Positions 1 to 6,203 of a stretch of 9,573 bases of DNA are shown piece by piece. Source of the DNA: Candidatus Eiseniibacteriota bacterium (GTDB lineage: Bacteria > Eisenbacteria > RBG-16-71-46); assembly GCA_903921835.1 (NCBI GenBank), contig CAIXRL010000001.1, forward strand, positions 1 through 9,573, read 5' to 3'. Under the pieces are notes generated by a model that was given only the letters and a program-made list of their open reading frames with translations, made no database searches and had not been told where the DNA came from. The position numbers and the translations under genes were made by a program. Numbering within the stretch: the stretch's first letter is position 1; each line of letters begins with the position of its first letter.

Positions 1-164
1 ACACGCGAATGGCGCTCCAGATGGAGCGCCATGTCGAGATAGTCCTTCGTGGCGTGCAGTCGCACCCACGGCAGCAACGCCATGCCGTCGCGCGGATGGC
101 GATAGTCCGGCTGGTGATGGTGCCAGATGAAAACGAGGTCCAGTCCCTGCGTGTCGGGATTCAC
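1..164 (-). CDS. GH57 glycoside hydrolase, N-terminal fragment (continues past left edge)
   Basis: This is the first 54 codons of a gene running off the left edge of the window, and it is too short to stand out as an ORF. It starts at a GTG (162-164) with an AAGGA Shine-Dalgarno (171-175) six bases upstream, 28 nt after the stop of the TPR gene. The translated start contains a beta strand followed by WHHHQPDYRHP (residues 14-24) and then LLPWVRLHATKDYLDM (residues 30-45). The HQP block is conserved region 1 of glycoside hydrolase family 57, and the following PWVRLHATKDY stretch is typical of the amylase/amylopullulanase-like members. Family enzymes hydrolyse or rearrange alpha-glucans by a retaining mechanism. 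No signal peptide is visible, so a cytoplasmic role in glycogen or maltodextrin metabolism is likely. The catalytic residues lie outside the window, so substrate cannot be called. Confidence 0.8.
   Translation of the reverse strand, partial: MNPDTQGLDLVFIWHHHQPDYRHPRDGMALLPWVRLHATKDYLDMALHLERHSR
9..32. repeat. Near-perfect inverted repeat inside the GH57 gene
   Basis: Bases 9-19 are the exact reverse complement of bases 22-32, leaving only two unpaired bases (GA) in the centre. The repeat lies wholly within coding sequence, on the codons for residues MALHLERH of the GH57 start. In RNA it could form an 11-bp stem only if the loop is opened to about four bases. Function is unknown, and it may simply reflect codon choice. 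Confidence 0.6.
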
Positions 165-192
165 GGCGAGTCCTTGCCGTGCTGCGCGGCGT

Positions 193-861
193 TCAGTTCG
201 CGGGTGCCCCGAGCTCGGCCAGCCTGACGCGCGCGGCCTGCGCCGCGCCCGTCTCGCCAAACTCGTTCGCGACTCTCTGGTAACGCTGGATCGCTCCAGC
301 CTTGTCGTTCGTCTCGAGCAGGCAGCGCGCCGAGGCCGAGAGCATCTCGGAGCTGGTCTCGCGGTCGAACACGCCGACGAGTCCGTCGTAGAGTTTCACC
401 GCGTCGGCGTACTGCTTGTCGCTGTCGAGCGCGTACGCGAGGCTGCGCCGCACGCTCTGCGCAACGGCGCCGTCGCTCTTGCGCGAGAGGTAGGCCTTGT
501 ACTCGGTCGCGGCCACCTTGAAGTTGCCATGCCAGTACGCCGCGTCGCCCGAGACGCGATGCGCGTCCACACCGCTCGGCGTCGAGCCGTAGGTCTTCAC
601 GACCTCGTCCGCCGCGCTCTTCGCACGGTCGTAGTCGCCCTGCCAGAACAACATGTCGGCCTCCGCGAGCTTCTTGGAGGCGAGGTTCTCCTGGGCCTTG
701 TTCTGCTGGATGGTGTAGTAGGCGACGCCGGCAACGACCACGATCGCCCCCAGCACTGCCAGCGCGATGCGCGCATAGCGCTGCCACACCGAGGTCAGCT
801 GATCCACCATCTCCGCGCCCTGATCCACCATCGCGGTGCCCTTGCGTGTCTCGAGCGACAA
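193..861 (-). CDS. Membrane-anchored TPR protein (YfgM/TPR_21-like)
   Basis: The protein has 222 residues: a short N-terminal cytoplasmic segment (1-30), one hydrophobic helix (about 31-50, ending VVVAGVAYYT) and a helical repeat region (about 60-215). The repeats carry TPR-type signatures such as the FWQGDYDRA, YWHGNFKVAA and KQYADAVKLYDGL helices. This layout matches the YfgM/TPR_21 family, whose E. coli member sits at the Sec translocon and assists envelope protein biogenesis. The start is TTG (859-861), not the ATG ten codons further in, because a perfect GGGAGG (868-873) lies six bases before the TTG. It is followed 28 nt later by the GH57 gene, so the two are probably co-transcribed from the promoter at 931-959. 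The family assignment rests on architecture rather than a unique motif. A more general TPR scaffold for envelope complexes is the alternative. Confidence 0.8.
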   Translation of the reverse strand: MSLETRKGTAMVDQGAEMVDQLTSVWQRYARIALAVLGAIVVVAGVAYYTIQQNKAQENLASKKLAEADMLFWQGDYDRAKSAADEVVKTYGSTPSGVDAHRVSGDAAYWHGNFKVAATEYKAYLSRKSDGAVAQSVRRSLAYALDSDKQYADAVKLYDGLVGVFDRETSSEMLSASARCLLETNDKAGAIQRYQRVANEFGETGAAQAARVRLAELGAPAN

Positions 862-867
862 GCGAAA

Positions 868-873
868 CCTCCC
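868..873 (-). promoter_or_regulatory. Ribosome binding site fixing a TTG start
   Basis: GGGAGG on the minus strand lies six bases upstream of the TTG at 859-861. It is the only strong Shine-Dalgarno near the gene and decides for the TTG over the internal ATG at codon 11. Confidence 0.75.
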
Positions 874-930
874 ATCCAGCGGCCAAACGAACGCGAAATC
901 AACGGCTTCCCTCGCGGGGAGCGACGGAAA

Positions 931-959
931 AGATTACCGGCCCGGCGCGGAGGGGTCAA
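931..959 (-). promoter_or_regulatory. Predicted sigma70-type promoter of the TPR-GH57 unit
   Basis: On the minus strand, TTGACC (954-959) matches five of six bases of the -35 consensus. It is followed after exactly 17 bases by TAATCT (931-936), a weak -10 element. The expected transcript start is near 924, giving a leader of about 60 bases before the TTG start. The -35 begins at the last base of the hairpin that ends the preceding transcription unit, so the region reads as a terminator-promoter junction. The -10 match is only three of six, so this remains a prediction. Confidence 0.45.
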
Positions 960-1005
960 GCGGGCCGCGACGGCGTGCCGCTGCGGCATGCCCGCGCGGC
1001 CCGCT
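959..1005 (-). terminator. Large nested hairpin after the zinc-ribbon gene; probable terminator or 3' stabiliser
   Basis: Bases 959-969 and 995-1005 are perfect 11-bp inverted repeats, nearly all G/C. The 25-base loop contains a second inverted repeat (976-988, six bases per arm around one centre base). The structure begins 24 nt past the stop of the zinc-ribbon gene. No U-run follows the outer stem, so it is not a textbook intrinsic terminator. In a genome this GC-rich, U-poor hairpins at gene ends are common, and the position between two transcription units supports a termination or mRNA-end role. Confidence 0.5.
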
Positions 1006-1028
1006 CCCGCCCCGCCCGCGGTCGCGGT

Positions 1029-2147
1029 TCAGGCGGTCGCGCACCGCGCGCACGCCACGTGGCTGTGCGCGCGCACCAGCATCTCGGCAGGGGCTCCGCA
1101 GTTTGGGCACGCGGGCAGCGCGGGGCGGCCGCGTGCGACGTCCACGGGTCCTCGCAGCTTCACATGCACGGCGCCGGCCTTGAGCTCCTGCTCCAGGTCC
1201 GCCACGGGCCACGACCACTCCTCCAGGCCCCAGAGCCGGATCTCGGTGCGCATCTCCCAGCGTTGTCGCACTTCGCCGGCGCGGCGCTCCCACTCCACCT
1301 TCAGCGACGTGTCGTCGCCGTGCTCGAGTTCGTGCTCGTCGTGCCCGACGCGGCGGCGAAGGCGGTCCTCCTCCTCCTCGATGCGCGCGGAGAAGAAGGC
1401 ACCCAGACGCTCCAGCTCGGCGTCACGCAGACGCCCGACCGCGCTCTCCCACTCGCGCTCGCGCTCCCTGGCCAGCGCCTCCAGCGTCTCCCGCGCACTC
1501 TGCAGCCAGCGCTCTCGCAGCGCGGGCTCCAGCTCCTCGCCCATCTGGTAAAGACCTTCGCGCGGACGCACGTCGGGTACCTGCGGCGCCTGTGCGCGCT
1601 CGAGCACCTCACCGCCCTCCCCGACGAGCACCACCCACTGCTCCTGCCACGGCAGCCCACCCCAGCGCGTGATGACGGCGTGGAATGCGACGCGCCGTTC
1701 GTAGCGAACCGGTCCCAGCCGCGCGGATCCCCACGTCAGGCCGCGAACCTTGCACAGACCGGCGAAGCCGTCCTCCGGTGCGCCAGGCACCTGCGCCAGG
1801 GCCGTCCGCCGCGTGAACGCCGGCTCGGCGAGCGCCGCCTCGAGGATGCGTCTGCCCGCGGAGCTCCCGGGCGCCGAGAACCACGCCCCGCGCGGAACGG
1901 TCGGGCGCGCCGGGTCGAACACGAGCCGCACGTGCTGCCGGCGCCAGCGCTTCTGCAGCGTCGGCGACAACTCGACCTGCCAGTCGCCGCGCGGGGCGTC
2001 CGCAACCGCACACCCGGCGATCGCGAGCCAGCGACCGACGAACGCGCGCCACTCCGGCTGCTCGATCGCGGTTTCGCCGCGCGGGATCGCCGGCGCAGGG
2101 GCGCTGCCCCTCGCGCCTGTCGCGCGCTTGCCCTTTGCGTGGCTCAC
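1029..2147 (-). CDS. Uncharacterised coiled-coil/zinc-ribbon protein paired with the SNF2 ATPase
   Basis: I do not recognise this 372-residue protein. It has a low-complexity start (1-25), then a mixed alpha/beta region (about 30-190) with Trp- and Arg-rich strands. A strongly charged helical segment follows (about 203-300, with runs such as EREREWE and EEEEDRLRRRV) and is likely a coiled coil. The C-terminus carries a CPNC/CARC zinc ribbon (C347, C350, C366, C369; spacing C-x2-C-x15-C-x2-C). The start is GTG (2145-2147) with GAGGAG (2156-2161) eight bases upstream. The GTG overlaps the helicase stop as GTGA, so translation of the two is almost certainly coupled. No signal peptide or membrane helix is visible. 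The context suggests a cytoplasmic partner that binds nucleic acid or RNA polymerase and tunes the ATPase. That role is inferred only from gene order and the zinc ribbon. Confidence 0.85.
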   Translation of the reverse strand: MSHAKGKRATGARGSAPAPAIPRGETAIEQPEWRAFVGRWLAIAGCAVADAPRGDWQVELSPTLQKRWRRQHVRLVFDPARPTVPRGAWFSAPGSSAGRRILEAALAEPAFTRRTALAQVPGAPEDGFAGLCKVRGLTWGSARLGPVRYERRVAFHAVITRWGGLPWQEQWVVLVGEGGEVLERAQAPQVPDVRPREGLYQMGEELEPALRERWLQSARETLEALAREREREWESAVGRLRDAELERLGAFFSARIEEEEDRLRRRVGHDEHELEHGDDTSLKVEWERRAGEVRQRWEMRTEIRLWGLEEWSWPVADLEQELKAGAVHVKLRGPVDVARGRPALPACPNCGAPAEMLVRAHSHVACARCATA

Positions 2148-4129
2148 TGGCCGGACTCCTCGTCGCTCTCACCGGCGCCGCGGAAGAGCCAGTTCTGGTC
2201 GTCGCGCTGCTCCTGGTAGAGCTTGCGCGCCGTCACCAGGTGCTGCGCCAGCTCGCCGAAGTGCTTCTTGCGCACCTGCGGAGTGTGCGATTCGGTCCAG
2301 CGTCGGAAGACCTCGTCCTCGAACGAGCCGTGCGTGTTCCACGCGCCGAGGATCTCCTCCATCTCACCCACCACCAGCTCGAACATGCGGATCTTGCGCT
2401 CGAGGATCTCGAGCACGTACGCCTCGATGGTCCCGCGCGAGGCCAGGTTGATGACTCGAACCGGGTGCTCCTGTCCCAGGCGGTGAACGCGGCCGATGCG
2501 CTGCTCGAGCCGCATCGGGTTCCAGGGCAGGTCGTAGTTGACGACGTTGCGCGCGAACTGGAGGTTGCGCCCCTCGCCGCCGGCTTCGGTGCTGACGAGC
2601 ACCTGGTCCCTGAGGCGGAAGTTCTCGAGGGAGTCCTCCTTTTCGCGCCAGTCCAGCTCGCCGTGGAACAGCGTGTGCGAGACGCCAGACTCGCGCAGGG
2701 CCGCCGCGATCGTGTCCTGCGAGGCGCGAAACTGCGTGAATACGATCACCTTCTCGCCGTTGAGCGCTGCGATCGAGCGCAACAGCGTGCGCAGCTTGCT
2801 CGCATCGCTGCTCAAGGCCGCGGCCTGTTCGGCGAACACTTTCACTCGCTGCGCATCGAGTCCGTCCGGGTGCGAGGCCAGCCGCACGAGCGTCCCGCGC
2901 GCGGCGGCCCACGACGATCCCATCTCCTTCTGCAGCACCATGAGCGTGAAGTAGTGCGGCTTGCCGGGCTGGCCGCTGTCCCCGTGCACGGCCTCCGCGA
3001 CGAACTCGCTCACCTGCCGGTAGAGCGCGCGCTCGGCGGGGCTCTGGGGGACCCAGACGGTCTCGACGCGGCGCGGCGCGAACGTGAGGCTGGTGTCACC
3101 GCGGCGCGTACGGACCATCACGCTGCGCAGCAGGCGGCGCAGGCGCGGGGTGTTGCGCGGCGTGCGCTTGTCGTGGCCGGAGAGAAAGTCGCGGCGGAAC
3201 TGCAGGAAGGTGCCCACCGTGCCCGGCCGCACGAGCGTGACCAGGTTGTAGAGTTCGCGCAGGTCGTTCTGCACCGGCGTCGCGGTCACCAGGAGCAGGT
3301 AGCGCGGGTTGAGATCGTTGACGAACTTCCAGCCCAGCGTGAGGTGGTTGCGCAGGCGGTGCGCCTCGTCCACGACCACCATGTCGTAGTTCGCGCCCCG
3401 CACGCTCCGGCGATGCCGCTCGTGACGCGCGGTCTCGAGCGACGAAATCACGAGCGGATGACGGCCCCACTGCCCCGCCGGGCCGCGCGACACCACGAAG
3501 TCGAGTTCGAACTTCTCCCACAGCTCCGCGCGCCACTGCTCGCACAGCGACGCAGGCACCAGCACCAGCACGGTGCGCACCGCGCCGCGCAGCAGGTACT
3601 CCTTGAGGACGATGCCCGCCTCGATCGTCTTGCCCAGGCCGACCTCGTCGGCGAGGATCCCGCGCCCGCCGAAATCGCGCAGCACGCGCAGGCAGGCCGC
3701 GACCTGGTGTGGAAAGCGCTCGACGCCCCGCAGCGAGTCGAGCGAGAGCAGGCGGTCTGCGCTGGCCCAGCCGGCCCACTCCTCGGCCTGCGCGCGGACG
3801 TCGAAGTGCGCCTGCGGCTCGGCCTCGTGCCGCAGCCAGCGGTCGAGCAGCCGGTCACCCTGCGGGTGCCAGCGGTGCAGCGACGGGCCCGCACCCTCAG
3901 GCAACGGGCCGTTGCGATCGTCGCCGGAGGAGTCCACAGGGTCGAAGGCGTGCGAGCCGTCCACGATGGTCCACTCGCGCGCGGCCGAGAGCCGGCGCAG
4001 CTGCCCGTCGAAGACGACCTCGAGCACCTCGCGGCCACGGTCCGTGTGCACCTCGACGATGAGTCCCTCGCCGAAGACCGGATGGTGGAGCCGCTGGCCC
4101 ACCTGGTAGCGGGGTTCACTCAAGTCCAC
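2144..4129 (-). CDS. RapA-like SNF2-family ATPase with N-terminal SH3/Tudor-like segment
   Basis: This 661-residue superfamily 2 ATPase has all SNF2 motifs: ADEVGLGKTIEAG (160-172, Walker A), VDEAHRLRNH (253-262, DEAH box), VTATP (281-285, motif III), VSTEAGGEGRNLQ (512-524, motif V) and QRIGRVHRLGQ (543-553, motif VI with arginine fingers). The DEVGLGKTIEAG form is the RapA/HepA type. RapA rescues stalled RNA polymerase and is about 970 residues, so this protein is much shorter. Residues 8-58 (YQVGQRLHHPVFGEGLIVEV onwards) resemble the C-terminal Tudor-like domain of UvrD/PcrA, which contacts RNA polymerase. The start is GTG (4127-4129) with CAGGAG eight bases upstream. A longer reading from 4492 would add an Arg/Ala-rich stretch antisense-like to the family and is rejected. 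The gene overlaps the ribonuclease gene by 10 nt and the zinc-ribbon gene by 4 nt. DNA or RNP remodelling linked to transcription is likely, but the substrate is unknown. Confidence 0.93.
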   Translation of the reverse strand: MDLSEPRYQVGQRLHHPVFGEGLIVEVHTDRGREVLEVVFDGQLRRLSAAREWTIVDGSHAFDPVDSSGDDRNGPLPEGAGPSLHRWHPQGDRLLDRWLRHEAEPQAHFDVRAQAEEWAGWASADRLLSLDSLRGVERFPHQVAACLRVLRDFGGRGILADEVGLGKTIEAGIVLKEYLLRGAVRTVLVLVPASLCEQWRAELWEKFELDFVVSRGPAGQWGRHPLVISSLETARHERHRRSVRGANYDMVVVDEAHRLRNHLTLGWKFVNDLNPRYLLLVTATPVQNDLRELYNLVTLVRPGTVGTFLQFRRDFLSGHDKRTPRNTPRLRRLLRSVMVRTRRGDTSLTFAPRRVETVWVPQSPAERALYRQVSEFVAEAVHGDSGQPGKPHYFTLMVLQKEMGSSWAAARGTLVRLASHPDGLDAQRVKVFAEQAAALSSDASKLRTLLRSIAALNGEKVIVFTQFRASQDTIAAALRESGVSHTLFHGELDWREKEDSLENFRLRDQVLVSTEAGGEGRNLQFARNVVNYDLPWNPMRLEQRIGRVHRLGQEHPVRVINLASRGTIEAYVLEILERKIRMFELVVGEMEEILGAWNTHGSFEDEVFRRWTESHTPQVRKKHFGELAQHLVTARKLYQEQRDDQNWLFRGAGESDEESGQ

Positions 4130-5529
4130 AACTCGAACTCCTGCCCCGTCTCGGGGACATGGACGGCCGCGCCCGTACGCGTACGCAACAGCTCCGCGAG
4201 CGTCGTCGCCGGCTCGAGGTCGCCGTGCACCAGGAAGATGGTTCGCGGCGCCGGCTTCAGCGTCGCGACCCACGCCAGGAGTTCGGCCTGGTCGGCGTGC
4301 GCGCTGAAGCCGTCGAGACCCGCGATCTCGGCGCGCACGCGCACCGGCTCGCCGAGCACGTTCACGGTCTGGGCGCCTTCGCGCAGCCGGCGCCCCAGCG
4401 TGCCGTCGGCCTGGTAGCCCACGAACAGCACCGTGTTGCGGGCGTCGCCGAGCGCGTGCTGCAGGTGATGCACGACACGCCCGCCCTCGCACATGCCGGA
4501 CGCCGACACGATGATGCAGGGTTCCCTGCGCTCGTCGAGCGCCCGCGATTCGTCCGGCGTGCCGACGTAGCGCAGCCGCGCGAACCCGAACGGCTCGCCG
4601 TCACCCTTGCGGAAGTGCTCGAGTGTCTCGGCGTCGAAACACTCGGGATGGTGCGCGAACACCGCGGTGGCGTTGCGCGCCATCGGGCTGTCCACGAACA
4701 CGGGCAGGTCGGGTATGCGATCCGCGACCATGAGGTCGTGCAGCGTCGCCACCAGCTCCTGAGTGCGGCCGACCGCGAAGGCCGGCACCAGCAGCCGGCC
4801 GCGGCGCCCGGCGGTGCGCCGCACCACGTCCGCGAGGCCCTCGATCGTGGCCGCCTCGTCGGCGTGATGGCGGTCGCCGTAGGTGCTCTCCAGGACCAGC
4901 ACGTCCGGAGCGGGCGGTGTCTCCGGGTCGCGGAGGATGGGACGGCGCGGCCGGCCGAGGTCCCCCACCATGCACAGGCGCAGCGTGCGCGCGCCCGAGG
5001 CGAACTCCAGCGTCGTGATCGCCGAGCCGAGGATGTGGCCCGCGTCGTGGTAGGTCGCGCCGACGCCGGGCAGGGGCGACCACGGCGCGTGGTAGCCGTG
5101 CGTCTCGATCCGTGCCAGCGTGTCCTCGACGTCGTCCGCCGTGTAGAGCACGTGGCGCGGAGGGCGACCGTGGTTCCCGCGCTGGTTCACGTGCTCGACG
5201 TCCTTCGCCATCAGGAACGCGCTGTCCGCGAGCAGCACGCGCGCGAGATCGGCGGTCGCGGGCGTCATGTGGATGGGACCGCGATACCCCTGCGCGGTCA
5301 GCGTCGGCAGGTTGCCGGTGTGGTCGAGGTGCGCGTGCGAGATCACCACCGCATCCACGTCGGCGGGCGCGAAGCCAAAGGTGCGGTTGATGTGCTCGGC
5401 CTCGTCGCGGTGGCCCTGGTAGAGCCCGCAATCGAACAGCAGCCGGCGTGCACCGAAACGGACAAGGTGACGCGAACCCGTGACCGTGCGCGCGGCACCG
5501 TGAAATGCGAGGGACAGGGAATCGTTCAT
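4120..5529 (-). CDS. Beta-CASP metallo-beta-lactamase ribonuclease (TTHA0252/CPSF-73 type)
   Basis: The 469-residue protein has a complete metallo-beta-lactamase core with a beta-CASP insertion. HAHLDHTG gives metal ligands H65, H67, D69 and H70; GHILGS gives H165; GDLGR gives D190. The beta-CASP motifs are ESTYG (E214, motif A), FSAHAD (H411, motif B) and LVHGD (H435, motif C), and the PAFAVGRTQE and SASGMCEGGR blocks are also present. This is the two-zinc RNA-cleaving arrangement of Thermus TTHA0252 (431 residues) and eukaryotic CPSF-73, which act as endo- and/or exoribonucleases on RNA. All ligands are intact, so the enzyme should be active in the cytoplasm. The ATG (5527-5529) falls two bases after the barrel-gene stop and has no clear Shine-Dalgarno, so translation is probably coupled. 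It overlaps the SNF2 ATPase by 10 nt, hinting at a shared RNA or transcription role. DNA repair nucleases (SNM1/Artemis type) are a less likely alternative. Confidence 0.93.
   Translation of the reverse strand: MNDSLSLAFHGAARTVTGSRHLVRFGARRLLFDCGLYQGHRDEAEHINRTFGFAPADVDAVVISHAHLDHTGNLPTLTAQGYRGPIHMTPATADLARVLLADSAFLMAKDVEHVNQRGNHGRPPRHVLYTADDVEDTLARIETHGYHAPWSPLPGVGATYHDAGHILGSAITTLEFASGARTLRLCMVGDLGRPRRPILRDPETPPAPDVLVLESTYGDRHHADEAATIEGLADVVRRTAGRRGRLLVPAFAVGRTQELVATLHDLMVADRIPDLPVFVDSPMARNATAVFAHHPECFDAETLEHFRKGDGEPFGFARLRYVGTPDESRALDERREPCIIVSASGMCEGGRVVHHLQHALGDARNTVLFVGYQADGTLGRRLREGAQTVNVLGEPVRVRAEIAGLDGFSAHADQAELLAWVATLKPAPRTIFLVHGDLEPATTLAELLRTRTGAAVHVPETGQEFELWT
4138..4143 (-). promoter_or_regulatory. 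Ribosome binding site of the SNF2 ATPase, next to a small GC hairpin
   Basis: CAGGAG on the minus strand lies eight bases before the GTG at 4127-4129, inside the end of the ribonuclease gene, and fixes that start. Directly upstream, bases 4144-4148 and 4152-4156 form a CCCCG/CGGGG inverted repeat with a three-base loop. In mRNA this five-pair all-GC stem abuts the Shine-Dalgarno and could make ATPase translation depend on ribosomes finishing the ribonuclease gene. Confidence 0.6.
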
Positions 5530-5531
5530 GA

Positions 5532-6155
5532 TCAGTACGCCGCGTAGAAGATCATGCCGAGGGCGGCCTGCAGGTCGTTGTTCGCAGCGCCGTCGAGGAA
5601 GACGGCCGAATAGCGCACGCTCGCGTCCACCGCCCAGCTGCGATAGACGAAACGCTCGAGGCCGGCGCCGGCACCGACGTACAATCCGTCCCCTGCGATC
5701 GGGTAGACAGTCTCGCCGTCGCTCAGCGACGCGTTGATCTTCGCCAGACCCGCCGAGGCGCTGAGGAACCCCTGCCAGCGTGAGCGGGTGCCGAAGAACT
5801 GGTAGAGGTCGCCGCCGAAGGTCTGGAGCGTGAGCGCCGTGCGCGGAAGTTTGTCTTCGCTGGCCAGAAAGGCGGTCTGGTCGTAGCGCGCCCCACGCGC
5901 GTCGAGGCGACGCGTTTCGAACGACAGCCCCATGGCGCGGTCGTAGCGCATGCGGTACTTGAGCCGCACCGCGAGGCCCCCGCCCGTGCCGAACTCGCTG
6001 CCGAGTTCACCCTGCCGCGCGAGGCCGCCGAACTGGCCCTGCAGACCGACCCCGACCTGTCCCGCGCGCGGCAGTACGACGACGAAAGCGTGCGCGGGTG
6101 CGCCGATCAACGAGACGGCGACCGCGAACGCCACTCCTGCGAGAATCCGATTCAT
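5532..6155 (-). CDS. Signal-peptide protein, probable outer-membrane beta-barrel
   Basis: The 207-residue protein begins with a clear Sec signal peptide (MNR, hydrophobic core to about residue 18, cleavage after AHA at 23). The mature part is made of short alternating strands rich in Gly, Tyr and Phe. Examples are GGLAVRLKYRMRYD (59-72), AMGLSFETRRLD (74-85), GLYVGAGAGLERFVY (158-172) and the terminal ALGMIFYAAY. The aromatic C-terminal strand and about eight alternating strands suggest a small OmpA/OmpW-like barrel. It has no recognisable family motif. The ATG (6153-6155) is preceded by GGAGG (6160-6164). The gene lies between xerD (37 nt upstream) and the ribonuclease gene (2 nt downstream), an odd place for an envelope protein among nucleic-acid enzymes. 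Its location makes co-transcription likely but says little about function. Confidence 0.83.
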   Translation of the reverse strand: MNRILAGVAFAVAVSLIGAPAHAFVVVLPRAGQVGVGLQGQFGGLARQGELGSEFGTGGGLAVRLKYRMRYDRAMGLSFETRRLDARGARYDQTAFLASEDKLPRTALTLQTFGGDLYQFFGTRSRWQGFLSASAGLAKINASLSDGETVYPIAGDGLYVGAGAGLERFVYRSWAVDASVRYSAVFLDGAANNDLQAALGMIFYAAY

Positions 6156-6163
6156 GAAACCTC

Positions 6164-6179
6164 CACGACCCCGGTCGTG
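6164..6179. repeat. Inverted repeat over the barrel-gene leader
   Basis: CACGACC (6164-6170) and GGTCGTG (6173-6179) are perfect 7-bp inverted repeats around two C bases. The repeat ends on the last base of the GGAGG ribosome binding site (6160-6164) of the barrel gene. It could be an operator or an RNA stem sequestering the site. Nothing in the sequence decides between these. Confidence 0.55.
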
Positions 6180-6183
6180 ATGG

Positions 6184-6203
6184 CGCGGGCCGTCATGCCC
6201 GCG
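6184..6203 (-). terminator. GC hairpin at the xerD stop codon; possible weak terminator
   Basis: Bases 6184-6190 and 6197-6203 are perfect 7-bp inverted repeats with a six-base loop that contains the xerD stop codon (6193-6195). No U-run follows, so termination would be partial at most. Together with the repeat at 6164-6179 it gives two tandem hairpins between xerD and the barrel gene, which may reduce read-through or stabilise a processed 3' end. Confidence 0.4.

Noticed and set aside
161..989. Overlapping minus-strand frames at 161-886 and 795-989
   Set aside because: They are Arg/Gly/Ala-rich frames over the TPR gene or its leader, without a Shine-Dalgarno or recognisable motif.
2144..4129. 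Membership in DISARM or Zorya defence systems, which include SNF2-type proteins
   Set aside because: No DISARM methyltransferase, DrmA/B/C, ZorA/B or other defence partner is present, and the neighbours are uvrC, xerD and a beta-CASP ribonuclease. The RapA-type motifs fit better.
4174..4185. A 12-bp perfect palindrome (CGTACGCGTACG)
   Set aside because: It is two tandem copies of CGTACG encoding Arg-Thr-Arg-Thr in the ribonuclease tail and is well explained by simple codon repetition.
4130..4492. An N-terminal extension of the SNF2 ATPase of about 121 residues (reading frame open to 4492)
   Set aside because: It lies wholly inside the ribonuclease gene in another frame, is an Arg/Ala-rich stretch typical of shadow frames, and a good Shine-Dalgarno precedes the GTG at 4127-4129.
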